A DNA stretch of 64,000 nt from the NCBI GenBank assembly GCA_027922465.2, contig BQMF02000043.1:744001-808000 (forward strand), written 5' to 3'. The position numbers were made by a program, and so were the translations under genes. The notes beneath the pieces were generated by a model. That model had not been told where the DNA came from. It worked only from the letters and a program-made list of their open reading frames with translations, and did no database searches. This document shows, piece after piece, positions 22,926-33,389 of the stretch; the stretch's first letter is position 1; each line of letters begins with the position of its first letter. Source of the DNA: Turritopsis dohrnii. Taxonomy: Eukaryota > Cnidaria > Hydrozoa > Anthoathecata > Oceaniidae.

Positions 22926-23482
22926 TTATGAAACATACATGTGCATGTACAAATTAAAAGGACTTCTACATATAGGACAATGCTTTGTAAACCTTTCACA
23001 TAGATCTGCACAAGTTACACAACAACATATATGACCACAAGGTACGAACACAACATTACGTTTATTATCAAGACATATAACACACTTTGGCATTTCAACT
23101 TTTTCATCATCGTCATCATCGTCATCATCATCTCGGAAACTATAAAGATAATAATAAAAAAGATTTAAGATTATTATAGTACAGGATCATGCTTGTATAG
23201 AGCAATACAATTTGAAATAACTTACTTGCTACAAATATTACATGTGCATGTAATTTTTTGTAATTCCTTCTTACAAAATTCAAGTATATCTTTTTTACTT
23301 TCTAAATTGAGACCTTCTATCGCAATCTCACTCATCCAGTCATGCTCTTTGATGTAATATATTAAGGAGTCTAGCTGATTTCTACTTCCATCAATCCATT
23401 TTTTATTCAAGAAATAAAAAAGAAAGTGGGCCAACCAATTGGCCCCAAATAAAAATTCGAAGTTTAAAAAAACACGATACAT
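22926..23482 (-). CDS. HDW-RING protein, subfamily B copy B5 (two exons, intact)
   Basis: Exon 1 is 23226-23482 (donor AA/GTAAGT) and exon 2 is 22926-23139 (acceptor TCTTTATAG), phase 2, giving about 156 residues. The N-terminal domain has F-x-F-G-A-N-W-L, EHDW and C-T-C-N-I-C. A run of nine aspartates links it to a complete C3HC4 RING (CVICLD..VFVPCGH..C-x2-C..CPICR). This is the only B copy with start, both splice sites and RING all intact, so it is the best candidate for the functional founder. As with subfamily A, IAP-like E3 ubiquitin ligase activity is inferred from the RING type. There is no signal peptide and no BIR domain. Confidence 0.8.
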
Positions 23483-23540
23483 TTTTAGGACTTGAAAGAA
23501 CTAACGTTTCAGAATGATATGAGAAAATATATGCAATGAG

Positions 23541-23566
23541 AAAAGGAAAAAGAAGTCTTTTTATAC
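23541..23566 (-). promoter_or_regulatory. TATA box of copy B5
   Basis: TATAAAAAG on the minus strand (23558-23566) lies 76-84 bases before the B5 ATG. The neighbouring ISRE-like element of other B copies has drifted here to GAAAAGGAAAAAG-like sequence. Further upstream (about 23615-23655) is the block AAAGTATGATGGTTGAATGT, conserved as AAAGGCATGATGGTCGAATG in the other copies. Confidence 0.5.
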
Positions 23567-23699
23567 TCTACCTTAAACTGTTAATCTATCACGTGTATCA
23601 TGTTTAGTCATTGTGAGAAAAGTATGATGGTTGAATGTGACAGCTTTTCCACCCTCTAGTATCAACATCTATATTTACCTTGATTTTCTCATTACTTAT

Positions 23700-24560
23700 T
23701 ACTTATAAATTTTACATAATAACGACACATAGACACGTATATACGAGTTACAAGAACTTCTACACATTGGACAATGCTTTTACATAGAGCCTTACATAGA
23801 TTCTTCATCTCTGAAACTATATAAAAAAATAATAATAAAAAAGGTTTATAATTATTATAGTACAAAACATGCTTGTATAGAGCAACATAATTAGAAATAA
23901 CTTACTTGTTACATATATTAGATGCATGTAATTTTTTGTAGATCTTGTTTGTGCGGAATGTCAATATCTCTTCCTTACTTTCTAAGTTTACTCCTTCCAA
24001 TGAGAGTTCACTTATCCAGTCATTCTCTTTAAGAAGAGAATCTAGCCGAAGAGTCTAGCTGGTTCCTGATTCCATTCTCCCATTTGTTATTAACGAAATA
24101 AATAAAAAGCATAAAATATCGATACATATATACACACACACACAAAATTTTGAAACATACGTGTGCATATACGAGTTACAAGGACTTCTACATATAGGAC
24201 AATGCATAGATCTGCATTAGTTACACAACAACATATATGACCACATGGTACGAATAGCATCACGTTCACTATCAAGACAAATAACACACTTTGGCAATAC
24301 AACATTTTCGACTTCTTCATCAATCCTGTCTTCGACTTTTTCATCTCGGAAACTATAAAAATAATAATAATAAAAGGTTTAAGATCTCTTGCTTACTTTC
24401 TAAGTTTAGTCCTTCCAATGCAAGTTCACTCGTCCAGTCATTCTCTTTAATGAAATGCACCAAACAGTCTTGCTGGTTGCAGATTCCATTCTCCCATTTT
24501 TTATCAACGAAACAAAAAAGAAAATGTGCCGGCCAATTGGCGCCAAATAAAAATTAAGAT
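23700..24560 (-). pseudogene. Two or more decayed subfamily-B HDW-RING copies
   Basis: A RING exon at about 24145-24352 keeps its acceptor but has a base deletion before FVPCGH, loss of one ligand Cys (TCA to TNA) and a deletion before the last Cys pair. An exon-1 copy at about 24390-24557 is open and keeps F-L-F-G-A-N-W and ENDW, but it lacks the start and its 3' end is fused directly to intron sequence. A more degraded exon 1 lies at 23930-24110 and a truncated RING end at 23730-23830. All are nonfunctional. Confidence 0.65.
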
Positions 24561-24639
24561 TAAAAAAACACGATACATTTTAAAGATTTGAAGGGACTAA
24601 TGAAAAACGTTTCAGGGCGATATTTGCTATGGGAAAAGG

Positions 24640-25910
24640 AAAGGTAGTCAATTTCAATAAACTTCATTATGTCATCTTTTTCATTGATGTTAACCTGTTC
24701 AAGGAAAATTGATTTATTACAATCCATTCTGTATCACCAGTTAATTGCTTGTCTAGCTATGTTAAGTGTGAACTATTATGTATGAAGGTTTAGCACATTC
24801 TTTAATATCAGATGTAAGACGCATTGTGATGGCTGAAATATCTAGATCAAGCCATACTACTGGCATAATAGGCTCTCTAGACAACATTTAGTGGACCATC
24901 AATTTGCTTTGTAAACTGTCACGTTGCTTATAATATTTATAATGATATAATATTTTTCTGTACCTGATATGAAAAACATAATTATAAAATATTTCGAAGG
25001 TGAATTAAATGTATTGTTCTTTTGCAACTGTGAAGTTGTCATATTTACCTAAATTATTTTGATGTAACTAATTTATTTGATAGATGGCTGTTGTTTTGTA
25101 ACCATGTTTTTAACTAGTCAGTCTGACTTGTTCTATTTTACAAGTCTTATTTAGTGTTACTGCATATTTTATTGTTGTAATTAATTTTTCTGATATATGT
25201 ATAATCAAAGAAGTTTTTAAAGATTTGTTATTTGGACATTTCTAGATCAAGTTATCTAAAATTGTGATTGAGTGAATGATTTATCTCATTGTGAATCCCG
25301 TTTTTCGTTTGATGTCCCAAAAGATTTTCTTTGGAAGAAAAACTTCAAAACTCTTTGAAGGCTATTTTAGTTCTTTTTTTGTTGTTGTTGTTGATTGATG
25401 TTGTAAAATTTTGAATTATTTAAAACTTTCGTGAAATTCAGAATATAACTTTTTATATAAATTTCTGTGTCTTTCATGTTGTTTTATTGTACCCAATTAG
25501 CATTTTCATTAAGACTAAGCGGATAGGTTTCATTCCCAAATGAATTTGGCAGATTGGGTTTTCGTTAACGCAGCCTATGTATCGAAACAACCTTGATTGT
25601 CCTTTGTCAGGAAAAGTTATTTTACAAACATATTCTTTTCATATCACAATCCCTTTCACAAAGTATAAGAGCGGCATAAAAATTCCTGATAACCATTTCT
25701 ATTATAACGAAAATGAGTGCGTATTAAGAATAACACACGACTTATGAACTTGATGTTCTTGTTGTTTTTTGGTTAATTTGAAAATTTATGAGTAATTCAA
25801 CAATAGTCTCTGATGTTCGATCTAATTTATCCCGTCTCGGTTGAAAATCCAGATTTAACCAAAATAATCTATTTTCATCTCATTGAACGATATATATGTT
25901 TCAATACCGA
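24640..25910. repeat. Right flank of duplicated block 2 (matches 14200-15800)
   Basis: This aligns in order with 14200-15800 with scattered small indels (for example both contain TTAATTGCTTGTCTAGCTATG). It marks the outer end of the second copy of the HDW-RING block. No gene is seen. Confidence 0.65.
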
Positions 25911-25993
25911 TGAATTTGTAAATTTTACGCTTTGTAAATTTTAACATCCAACTAATTGGGTTTTAAAATTTTTTTAGTGGTGATTACAAAACT

Positions 25994-26568
25994 ACAAAAA
26001 AAAGTGGGTCTCTGAAAAATAATTTTTAGAAATATGTTTTACTTTAATGTATTTTTTTATATCAAAAGATAGATCTTTTTCTTCTCTTTTCAATGATACA
26101 AATTTTACAAACTAAAATTGTTAATTTAATATTAATATTTGGTTCATTAGCATAAGACATGCTGATTATCTATTTTATCATCAATTAAATTTTTTTTACG
26201 ATGAAAAGTGTGACAGATTTAATGATACATAATAAAACACACAAAACACAAAATATCAGTAAGCTTGAAATACATTCTTTTAGGGTTTTTTTGGTGATTT
26301 TTAAAAGTTGGTGCGATGAGCTACATGAATTAATTTTTTAACTTATCTTTGCGAAACAAAGTAATTGGTCGTTAAAACTGCTTTTAATTGATCATTAAAT
26401 GATCGTAAAAGAAAACGTTAAATATTTTAATGAATAGGTATTTTCATACGGCAAAAATTACATTTTTGGAAAGCTTAAAAAAATTGTATTTGATGGTATA
26501 AAAATCGCATTAAAGTAAAACATATTTAAAAAATTATTTTGGTTTAAATTCAGAGGCCCACTTTTTTG
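25994..26568. mobile_element. Inverted-repeat DNA element, about 575 bp
   Basis: The left end (AAAAGTGGGTCTCTGAAAAA, followed by ATATGTTTTACTTTAATG) is inverted at the right end (CATTAAAGTAAAACATAT, then GAGGCCCACTTTT). The ends match over about 50 bases. The interior is AT-rich with no frame. The superfamily is not clear. Confidence 0.65.
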
Positions 26569-26738
26569 GGGAACACTGTAATGTTCGTATCAGGAAATAA
26601 AAGTATTTATAGGTTTTGAAATATTTATTTCCATTGACTAAATTATACATTTTTGGAGCGACTGGAAAAATGATTATCCAATGGTATCAACATTGTAACG
26701 AATTTGAATTTGAATTTGAAAGTACATCATAAGTACAG

Positions 26739-26944
26739 GGGGGTTTACTCGTAAAGATTCTTGAACAGTTTTTCTTTTAAGCAGGTGTTTTAATACTCAA
26801 AGTTTAAATTGTTCATCAACATTCGGCGTCTCAACTCGATAATTCTTCATGAATGGGTTGACTTTTTGGTGTACAGTGTAAGTTTAAAGCTTTAAAACAC
26901 CAGCTAAAAAGAAAATTTTTAAAGAATCTTTACGTGTAAACCCC
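26739..26944. mobile_element. Palindromic MITE, about 206 bp
   Basis: GGGGTTTACTCGTAAAGATT at the left is inverted as AATCTTTACGTGTAAACCCC at the right. The match continues inward through a TTTTAAGCAGGTGTTTTAA / TTAAAACACCAGCTAAAA pair, leaving a loop of about 80 bases. Noncoding. Confidence 0.75.
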
Positions 26945-27719
26945 TCTTACCCAGAAATAATTCAAAATGTGTGAATACTTAGAATTTTTAATGACTGAAC
27001 AATGAATCACAACAATGATCGACTGCAATGATACAAGCGTTGTGGGAATCTAAATGTAAGAAAACGTATTAACGTAACTGTTGTGTCCAAAGAGCATGAA
27101 ACTATTTGCAAGTTATCTATGGAAAACAAAACCGCTTTTATCAATATCAATTATCAGTTGTTTCAACGGCTTCTCAAAATTTTGTCGAACAAAGGTATTT
27201 GATCAAAGTAAGTAGATTATAGTTATTGCGTCTTTACCAAAAATAGATTATCTGGAAGCTATCGAAAGTATATTAAATTACAATATGAAAACAGTAATCC
27301 TGTGAAAACTATGATCCCAATATCTTAATGTTATGTATCTTACTTTCATTTCAAAGAATGAGATATAGTTTGTTCACTACATTCATGTACAAACACGGTT
27401 AAATGCTTCGGTGTCCTTTCAAATATATGATCAAATCCTTGAAAATATAAGAACAATAGGCTTTCGTTGAAATGTGAATAATACGGTTTAAGTTACAGTG
27501 TGCTTGATGCTTCACGCCGCCCTTCCACAATGACTGCTTTTACGAAAGTAGTTAATAAATGCATCAAATTTATGAACACCCGTTTTAAAACATACTATGG
27601 TCGTATTTTTTATGTTTTATATTTTTGAATTTATGTGCTAATGAGAAAGCTTATCAGACTGAAACTAACGATTTGGCCATGAATGTGGTGAACAGACTAT
27701 ATTTTGCAAATAATTTACA

Positions 27720-27850
27720 GCTCACTCATATAAGCGCCCGGGAGCTTTATGGAGAGGGGCGCTTATAAAAATATTTTTGACTTGAAGGGGACGCTTATTA
27801 GAGAGGGGAGTTTACTGGAGAGGGCGTTTGTTGGAGAGAATACGGTATAT
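27720..27850. repeat. Short degenerate repeat of GAGAGGGGCGCTTAT type
   Basis: Four diverged copies of a unit like GAGAGGGGCGCTTATTAGA follow one another. A similar pair occurs at about 40530-40565. G-rich islands like this stand out against the AT-rich surroundings. I see no gene within about 1 kb either side. Confidence 0.55.
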
Positions 27851-28069
27851 ATAGTTCATTTATTTTGTCAGAAACTAACCAAAAATCATGAAACGATCCC
27901 TACATGATATGATATGGCATACTGGAAAAGTGAGACCCGGGACCTGAGACCATACATGCGATAGGTGGGACCCATCACTCTCCTTGTAATTATTTGGGCC
28001 AAGGGATTCAGATCCTTTTTCTTAAACTATTATTATTATTATCAAGCTGATGTGTGATGTGTGAATGCA

Positions 28070-28190
28070 ACCCAGCCGGCACATTTGTTAAAAAATCCCT
28101 GCGAAGGAGTGCATTTCTATATAAATATGCACACAATTTCAATTAAAATTCTCTCCGTTACAGTGACTTTTTGGCGATTTTGCCGACTGG
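28070..28190 (-). mobile_element. Palindromic MITE, copy 1 (family also at 62.9-63.5 kb)
   Basis: The segment with CCTGCGAAGGAGTGCAT and CAGTGACTTTTTGGCGATTTTG is the reverse complement of the elements at 62930-63060, 63100-63225 and 63335-63470. Its ends are inverted copies of each other. Confidence 0.7.
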
Positions 28191-28639
28191 AAATTTAAAA
28201 GTAAATGAACTTAACCATACAATAAAGATATTTTGAACGGGTTTAGCAATTCACCATTTTCATGTTGAACATTCTCTCGCTTAAATTTTGAATTGGTCTT
28301 TGCATTTCTCTCACCTAGATTGATATACTTAATGTCATATATCAATGCGATAATGTAAATGTCAATCGAAAATTATTTTTTTATTCTTTTAACGAGCGTC
28401 GAAAGGTTTTCACAATGCGTGCCTTAAATCTTTCGTGACATTTCCAAAAAGAACAAGAAGCCGCTTGGCTTGAAGACTTCAGGACGTAACACAGCGATAC
28501 ATATCTTGTTTCAAAAATACCAACTTGCTGAATTGCCAAATTACGTCAAATCAAACAAAACGACATCTTCCATTAACATCTTCTACCTGCACTTTGTACA
28601 AATTTTAATGAATTAAAGAACTTTCGAAAATTGGTACAA

Positions 28640-28995
28640 ATTTTGGCTCAAATTGTCCATTTTTTTTTTGAAATCAGCACCATTCAATTGTGCGCTCTGT
28701 GCCAAAGTTCTTGAAAATTGAAAGACTTTTGAAATTTCGCCCAAATTGTCCAATTTTAGTCAAATCTGACCAAAATCATTGTCAAATTTGAAATCACCAT
28801 CTTTCAAATGTGATCCGTGCAAAATTTCATGAAAATTTGGACAAATTTGGCCTAAATTGCCCAATTTAAGTCAAACCTGGCAAAATGACTGTCAAATTCG
28901 AAATCAGCACCTTTCAATTGTGTGACCCGCGTAAAATTTCATGAAAATTGAAGACTTTCGAAATTTGGTCCAAATTTGGCCTAAATTCGAAAAAC
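28640..28995. repeat. Degenerate tandem repeat, unit about 120 bp
   Basis: About three copies of a unit built from 'CAATTGTG..CC..TAAAATTTCATGAAAATT', 'GACTTTCGAAATTTGG' and 'CAAATTTGGCCTAAATT' follow one another with many substitutions. Noncoding. Confidence 0.55.
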
Positions 28996-29089
28996 GTTCA
29001 TAACTTGGAGTAGTAGGAGGAGAAACCACGGGTATTTTAAAGACTTTACTCCACCACGGCTGTCCTAAAGTCAATTAAGGAATCTCTCT

Positions 29090-29275
29090 ACGGATGAGTT
29101 CTATTGCTGGGACCTGGCTGATCTGGTTGGTCTGACAGCTCATCAGGGTCTTGCCATTGGTTTTATTTTTCATGTTCTATTCTATTCTATTGCTTCAGCT
29201 GTTTTGTTTGTGGGCCCATAGAGATGCTTATTAAGATAATTGATAAAAACAAATAAATAATAAATAAAAGCCTGT
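29090..29275 (+). repeat. 3' end of a non-LTR retroelement with AAATAA tail
   Basis: Sequence with a TCTATTCTATTCTATT microsatellite ends in an (AAATAA)n tail at about 29250-29275. This resembles the untranslated 3' terminus of a LINE. The next 1.1 kb (29276-30380) holds no feature I can support. Confidence 0.35.
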
Positions 29276-30379
29276 GCGGTAATCTTTCTCTTTGCAAAGG
29301 AACTATCAGTTTAGATAATTTAATACTTTCGACACCCGTGATTTTAGAGTCCTGGATCCCGCCTTTGACTTTTCGGGTCTTGGGTCATAATCCCGTTTTT
29401 AGGGTCCCGGGTTCCACTTTTCCTGTATGCCTTAATGATATATGGCAATTTCAATTTATTATTTGTTCCTCTTCTTCATTCCCTATACCTTGTATGTTTT
29501 GTTTTTATTTATTTAAACAAATTACTCAGACGTTTCGGCGTTTTTCATGACAGACCCAAAACTCTATGCTACAAAAAGAGACATTTCAATATAAATTCAT
29601 AGAAATATTCACTTTTTTTATACTTTTGAAATACTTTTATAACTTATTATAGATATTTTATGTTGAAAACTTCCATATTCAAGTCCGTAAAATATGCACA
29701 CAGAACACGTGAAACGTTTTCCAACCGATTTCGTATATGTCTTGAGTAAGTTTTAGAAGTTAGCTTCGTAGAATCTTTGAAGAAGAATTTTAAGACTTCT
29801 TTCCTGTCTTTATCTACTATTGCCATCGAAATATGATCATGGGAACATTCCTTATATAGGAAATATTGATGTTTAGCTAACTCTGGAAAAACGTTTTGAA
29901 AAAGGAGATGAAGGTTTGATAATAAACAAAACTGTGCGGTTAGTCAGGGCACTGAGACGTAAGAAAAGAACTGGAAACGAGAGGGACAATTTATTTTGAA
30001 GTGAAACTTCTTCGTTAGATCATAGTAATCACGTAATTCTTTATCGGAAAAATCCAAAATTCCAGGATCTATATCGGTTTTGATGACGTCATCCATAGGA
30101 CAAAAAATATAGTTGGCCTAAAGTTTGTTAATATATATACCATTCGATAGTATTTTTTGAACTGTTCGAAAGTTGATGAAAAGATGATGAAAAGGTCGTA
30201 TAGAAATTATGTGTATATTATACCGAGTTGTACATGAGTCTTTCTATGACGTCATCGCTCATGAGGTCTGACGAATTGGAACAGCAATTCTGAATGAAAT
30301 TCACCAGCTCAAGGACAACATAATAATAACGTGATAACTAAACAAAAACAAATATTATAAACTATTCAGAGTCACTACC

Positions 30380-31360
30380 AAAATCATTGGGATATCAATC
30401 ATGGTCATCTTCATCGAGGAAAGATTCTCGCAGTTACTACAGTTGCATTACTCGGAACACACGAAACAATAGGATTTGCAAACGCTTTCCACATTACGCT
30501 TTACAACATCCACAATTTATGAGATTAAGCAGATTTACTGGTGTTGTTGGCAAACACTTTACTTCGAGATTGCCATCAACTATAGATCAGCCATAGGCAT
30601 TTGGACTTGGAATTTCTCCAAACTTTTCAAGTGAGCGTTTAATAACTGGTGTCACAAAAGTACCTCAATGACCTTAAAGCACATCAATACATCTTGTGTT
30701 GGCGGCATCTGTCGTGGCTCAGGGGGGTTTGGCTTGCTGGAAAACTTAAAGTACTAGGCTTCATTAGGCAAGATGGGTCGGCGGGGTAAGTCGGGGTAGA
30801 CAAATGTTAGAGAATCTTGCGGTGTCAATGACTAAAAAAAGGAAACAGAATACGAGAATACAGAAACTAATGAAAAATTCGTCACTCTACCATGGTTTTA
30901 TTTTTATTTTTTGTTTAAACGAATTTTATTTACAGCATTGTCATTTCAATAAATAAATGTTGTTTTCAATATGAGTCCTGCGTTTAAAAAAAACTAAGTT
31001 CCATTAAAACCCAGATAATGCAAATAATGTAGAGTAAAATATGTTTTACAAAAACGGTCATCGGTGTTACAACTAATAAGGATTATCACATGCCCAATAC
31101 TAAGCTGTCTCGTTTGTTTCACATCGTCCCAGCAGGCATACTTAGTCAATGATACAACTCTGTTGAACATTGTTTTCCTTCAGTTATCATTTTGAAAACT
31201 TAACCTCTTAGCTGAACTTAGCTGAAGATTGTTCGCCTATGCGTACATGAAACTCTGAGTCAATAAAACAAATCGACTTTTCTTGACCTATGAAAACTTA
31301 ACCTTGAAATAAGTGAAATAGGTCTAGTGTTTATACCATATCACCCGAAATATTCATCCC
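30380..31360 (+). other. Possible decayed exon (about 30390-30655), otherwise featureless
   Basis: Around 30390-30515 one plus frame reads a plausible protein stretch (GKILAVTTVALLGTHETIGF) and, after a stop and frame change, 30520-30630 reads another (IYWCCWQTLYFEIAINYRS). Such uninterrupted hydrophobic and aromatic coding in AT-rich DNA suggests a decayed membrane-protein exon. The two parts are out of frame and no family is recognised. A further open stretch follows a possible acceptor at about 31702 (VYEQAFINGNSHIAELGLL, then a hydrophobic run). Confidence 0.25.
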
Positions 31361-31575
31361 AATCATTTGTTTATAGACTTATATGTTCATCCTAATCGAT
31401 TGCTTATAGACTTATGTATTCATCCTAATCGATTGCTTATAGACTTATGTATTCATCCTAATCGATTGCTTATAGACTTATGTATTCATCCTAATCGATT
31501 GCTTATAGACTTATGTATTCATCCTAATCGAGTGCTTATAGACTTATATATTCATCCTAATCATTTGTTTATAGA
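31360..31575. repeat. 33-bp tandem repeat, about six units
   Basis: The unit is close to TATAGACTTATGTATTCATC plus CTAATCGATTGCT. Because 33 is a multiple of three, it produces a repeating open frame (HPNRLLIDLCI). I regard this frame as an artefact of unit length. The outer units differ from the inner, nearly identical ones. Confidence 0.9.
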
Positions 31576-32614
31576 TATCACATATCGGCACCAACTTGAT
31601 TGATTTCTTCTACTCTATTCTACGAAAGGTGATTGTATTGATAATTCTTTAGTTCAAGAATGTTTCTCGGTGTTTATGATTGATTGTTTATTGTTTGTCA
31701 TAGGTTTACGAGCAAGCATTCATAAATGGCAACAGTCACATCGCAGAACTTGGATTACTCGTGATATTCATCATAATTGCATTGGTAACTGGAATGGTTA
31801 TGGTGGAAACTGAGCTTTTAATTATAAATGCATGAACGGGACTTGTGGAAAAACGTTTTTTTAGAAATTTCTTGGAGCATAATCAGTCGCTGGCAGAAGA
31901 TGCTTGCAAGTGTATGTATTAACGAGCACTGAGATAAACGAAAATTCTTCATCATCCCCTGACGGTTCTTCCGTTGAGGAGAACTCGCGATAACGAAATG
32001 ACATATGATCGAGTGGTGCTGGTCGATTATTGAATCACACTTGTTTATGCGGACATTAAATGACTAAATATGATTGGTCACTTTAAGGGAATTCAAGTTG
32101 TAAGGTTAGTGATTTAAATAGAATATTGTCTGTTGAATTCTTCTGAAATCTCATGTGATCAATTACTGACTTGCTGAACGGGTATAACAGGTTAACGCGT
32201 CTTTCTGCTGTTGGCCATAACAGTCTTGTAGAGAACTTAACTCTGCTCCCTTTGTCTTCTGAAAATAGTTTCACCCTGGGTTTGGACTAGGTGTCGGGGT
32301 TCGATTTGATTTCAACTATAGGTAGGTTAAGTAGGTAAGTCCTTTCCCATTTTTCAAAATGTTTTCCATAAAATTTGAACGACTCAATATTTTTTGTTGA
32401 AATTTGGACCAGTTGGATCTTAATCTATTTTGTACATTTTGACCTAATTTTTATAAACAGGTGGCCCATTGTTCTATTGTTATGACGTCATTAGTACATT
32501 GAGTATGCGATTATTGAGTTTATTTGTGATATTGATGAAGTTTTTTAACTAACGAGCGTTCTTTCTTTACACTTTTTTGATTGTTTTAAATTCGTATCTG
32601 TATGGGGTTTTTAG

Positions 32615-33222
32615 TCCAGAAGTAGAAACAATTCCTATAAGTGATGTTCCTCTTAAAACTATTTTTTGTGACGGGTACCCCCATCAGGACAGGTTTTACA
32701 GCGTGGGTGTGTTAAAAAAGGGGGAGCAGGTCGATGGGCTTGCAAACAACCTTCAGATACATTTGTAGTGGAGCAGCTTGCATCAGAATCCTCAACTGTA
32801 TGATTTACTCAATAATGACGAGTCAGAGATCACTTTGAGATTTCGTATGAAGTGTTTGTCAGGCAATGTTTTATTTAAATCACTGGCCAGAAGTCTGGTG
32901 AGTATATTGCTGCTTGTTGAGATGTTAGTATAAAATATAAAGGCTATTTTTTCCGGTTTCTAGGACTGAGGTCTACCTAATACGTTTTGTAGGTCTGTAT
33001 TTTAACTTCGATAAACTTGAAAAATAGTTTTTAAATTGTACAAACACCTCAGCAATGTTCACCAGACTGTTTGTAGTTATTTATTTTTTAAAAGAATCTT
33101 TTTAGAGAAAATGAAACTTTTTTGCAGGATTCCTCGCTTTCTTTCATCTGTGACGTACTATTAGGGGTTTTGTGGATTGTGTTGTGGGCAATAGACTACT
33201 TGTGGTTTCGTAACGCATTTTT
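32615..33222 (+). pseudogene. Two adjoining exons of a membrane protein, with an in-frame TAG
   Basis: Exon a (32615-32897) follows a TTTTTAG acceptor and ends CTG/GTGAGT, phase 0. Exon b (33128-33222) follows TTTTGCAG and ends at GTAAGT. Both are open in the same frame except for a TAG at 32766-32768. The end of exon a plus exon b reads ..FKSLARSL / DSSLSFICDVLLGVLWIVLW.., the start of a transmembrane segment. The S-x(n)-D-V-L-L-G run weakly recalls the PIG-Q/Gpi1 subunit of the GPI-GlcNAc transferase, but this is a tentative memory match. Upstream and downstream exons are not found, and a large palindrome begins 170 bases later. Confidence 0.35.
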
Positions 33223-33389
33223 GTAAGTTTCACTTGCGTTCGAATTATGCTCTTTACTGATAGTTAGAATAGAAATTGTAAGCGTATAGGGTTCACTGAC
33301 CATTGAACAACGTTGGTCGAGCAAGGAGAAAATTATTCAAAGAGAAACGTTCAATTTTTTTAGTGTAGTTTACCGACCTCTTGTTATTT

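Noticed and set aside
31367..31603. A repeat protein gene
   Set aside because: The frame is set by the 33-bp tandem unit and ends with it; no promoter or splice sites.
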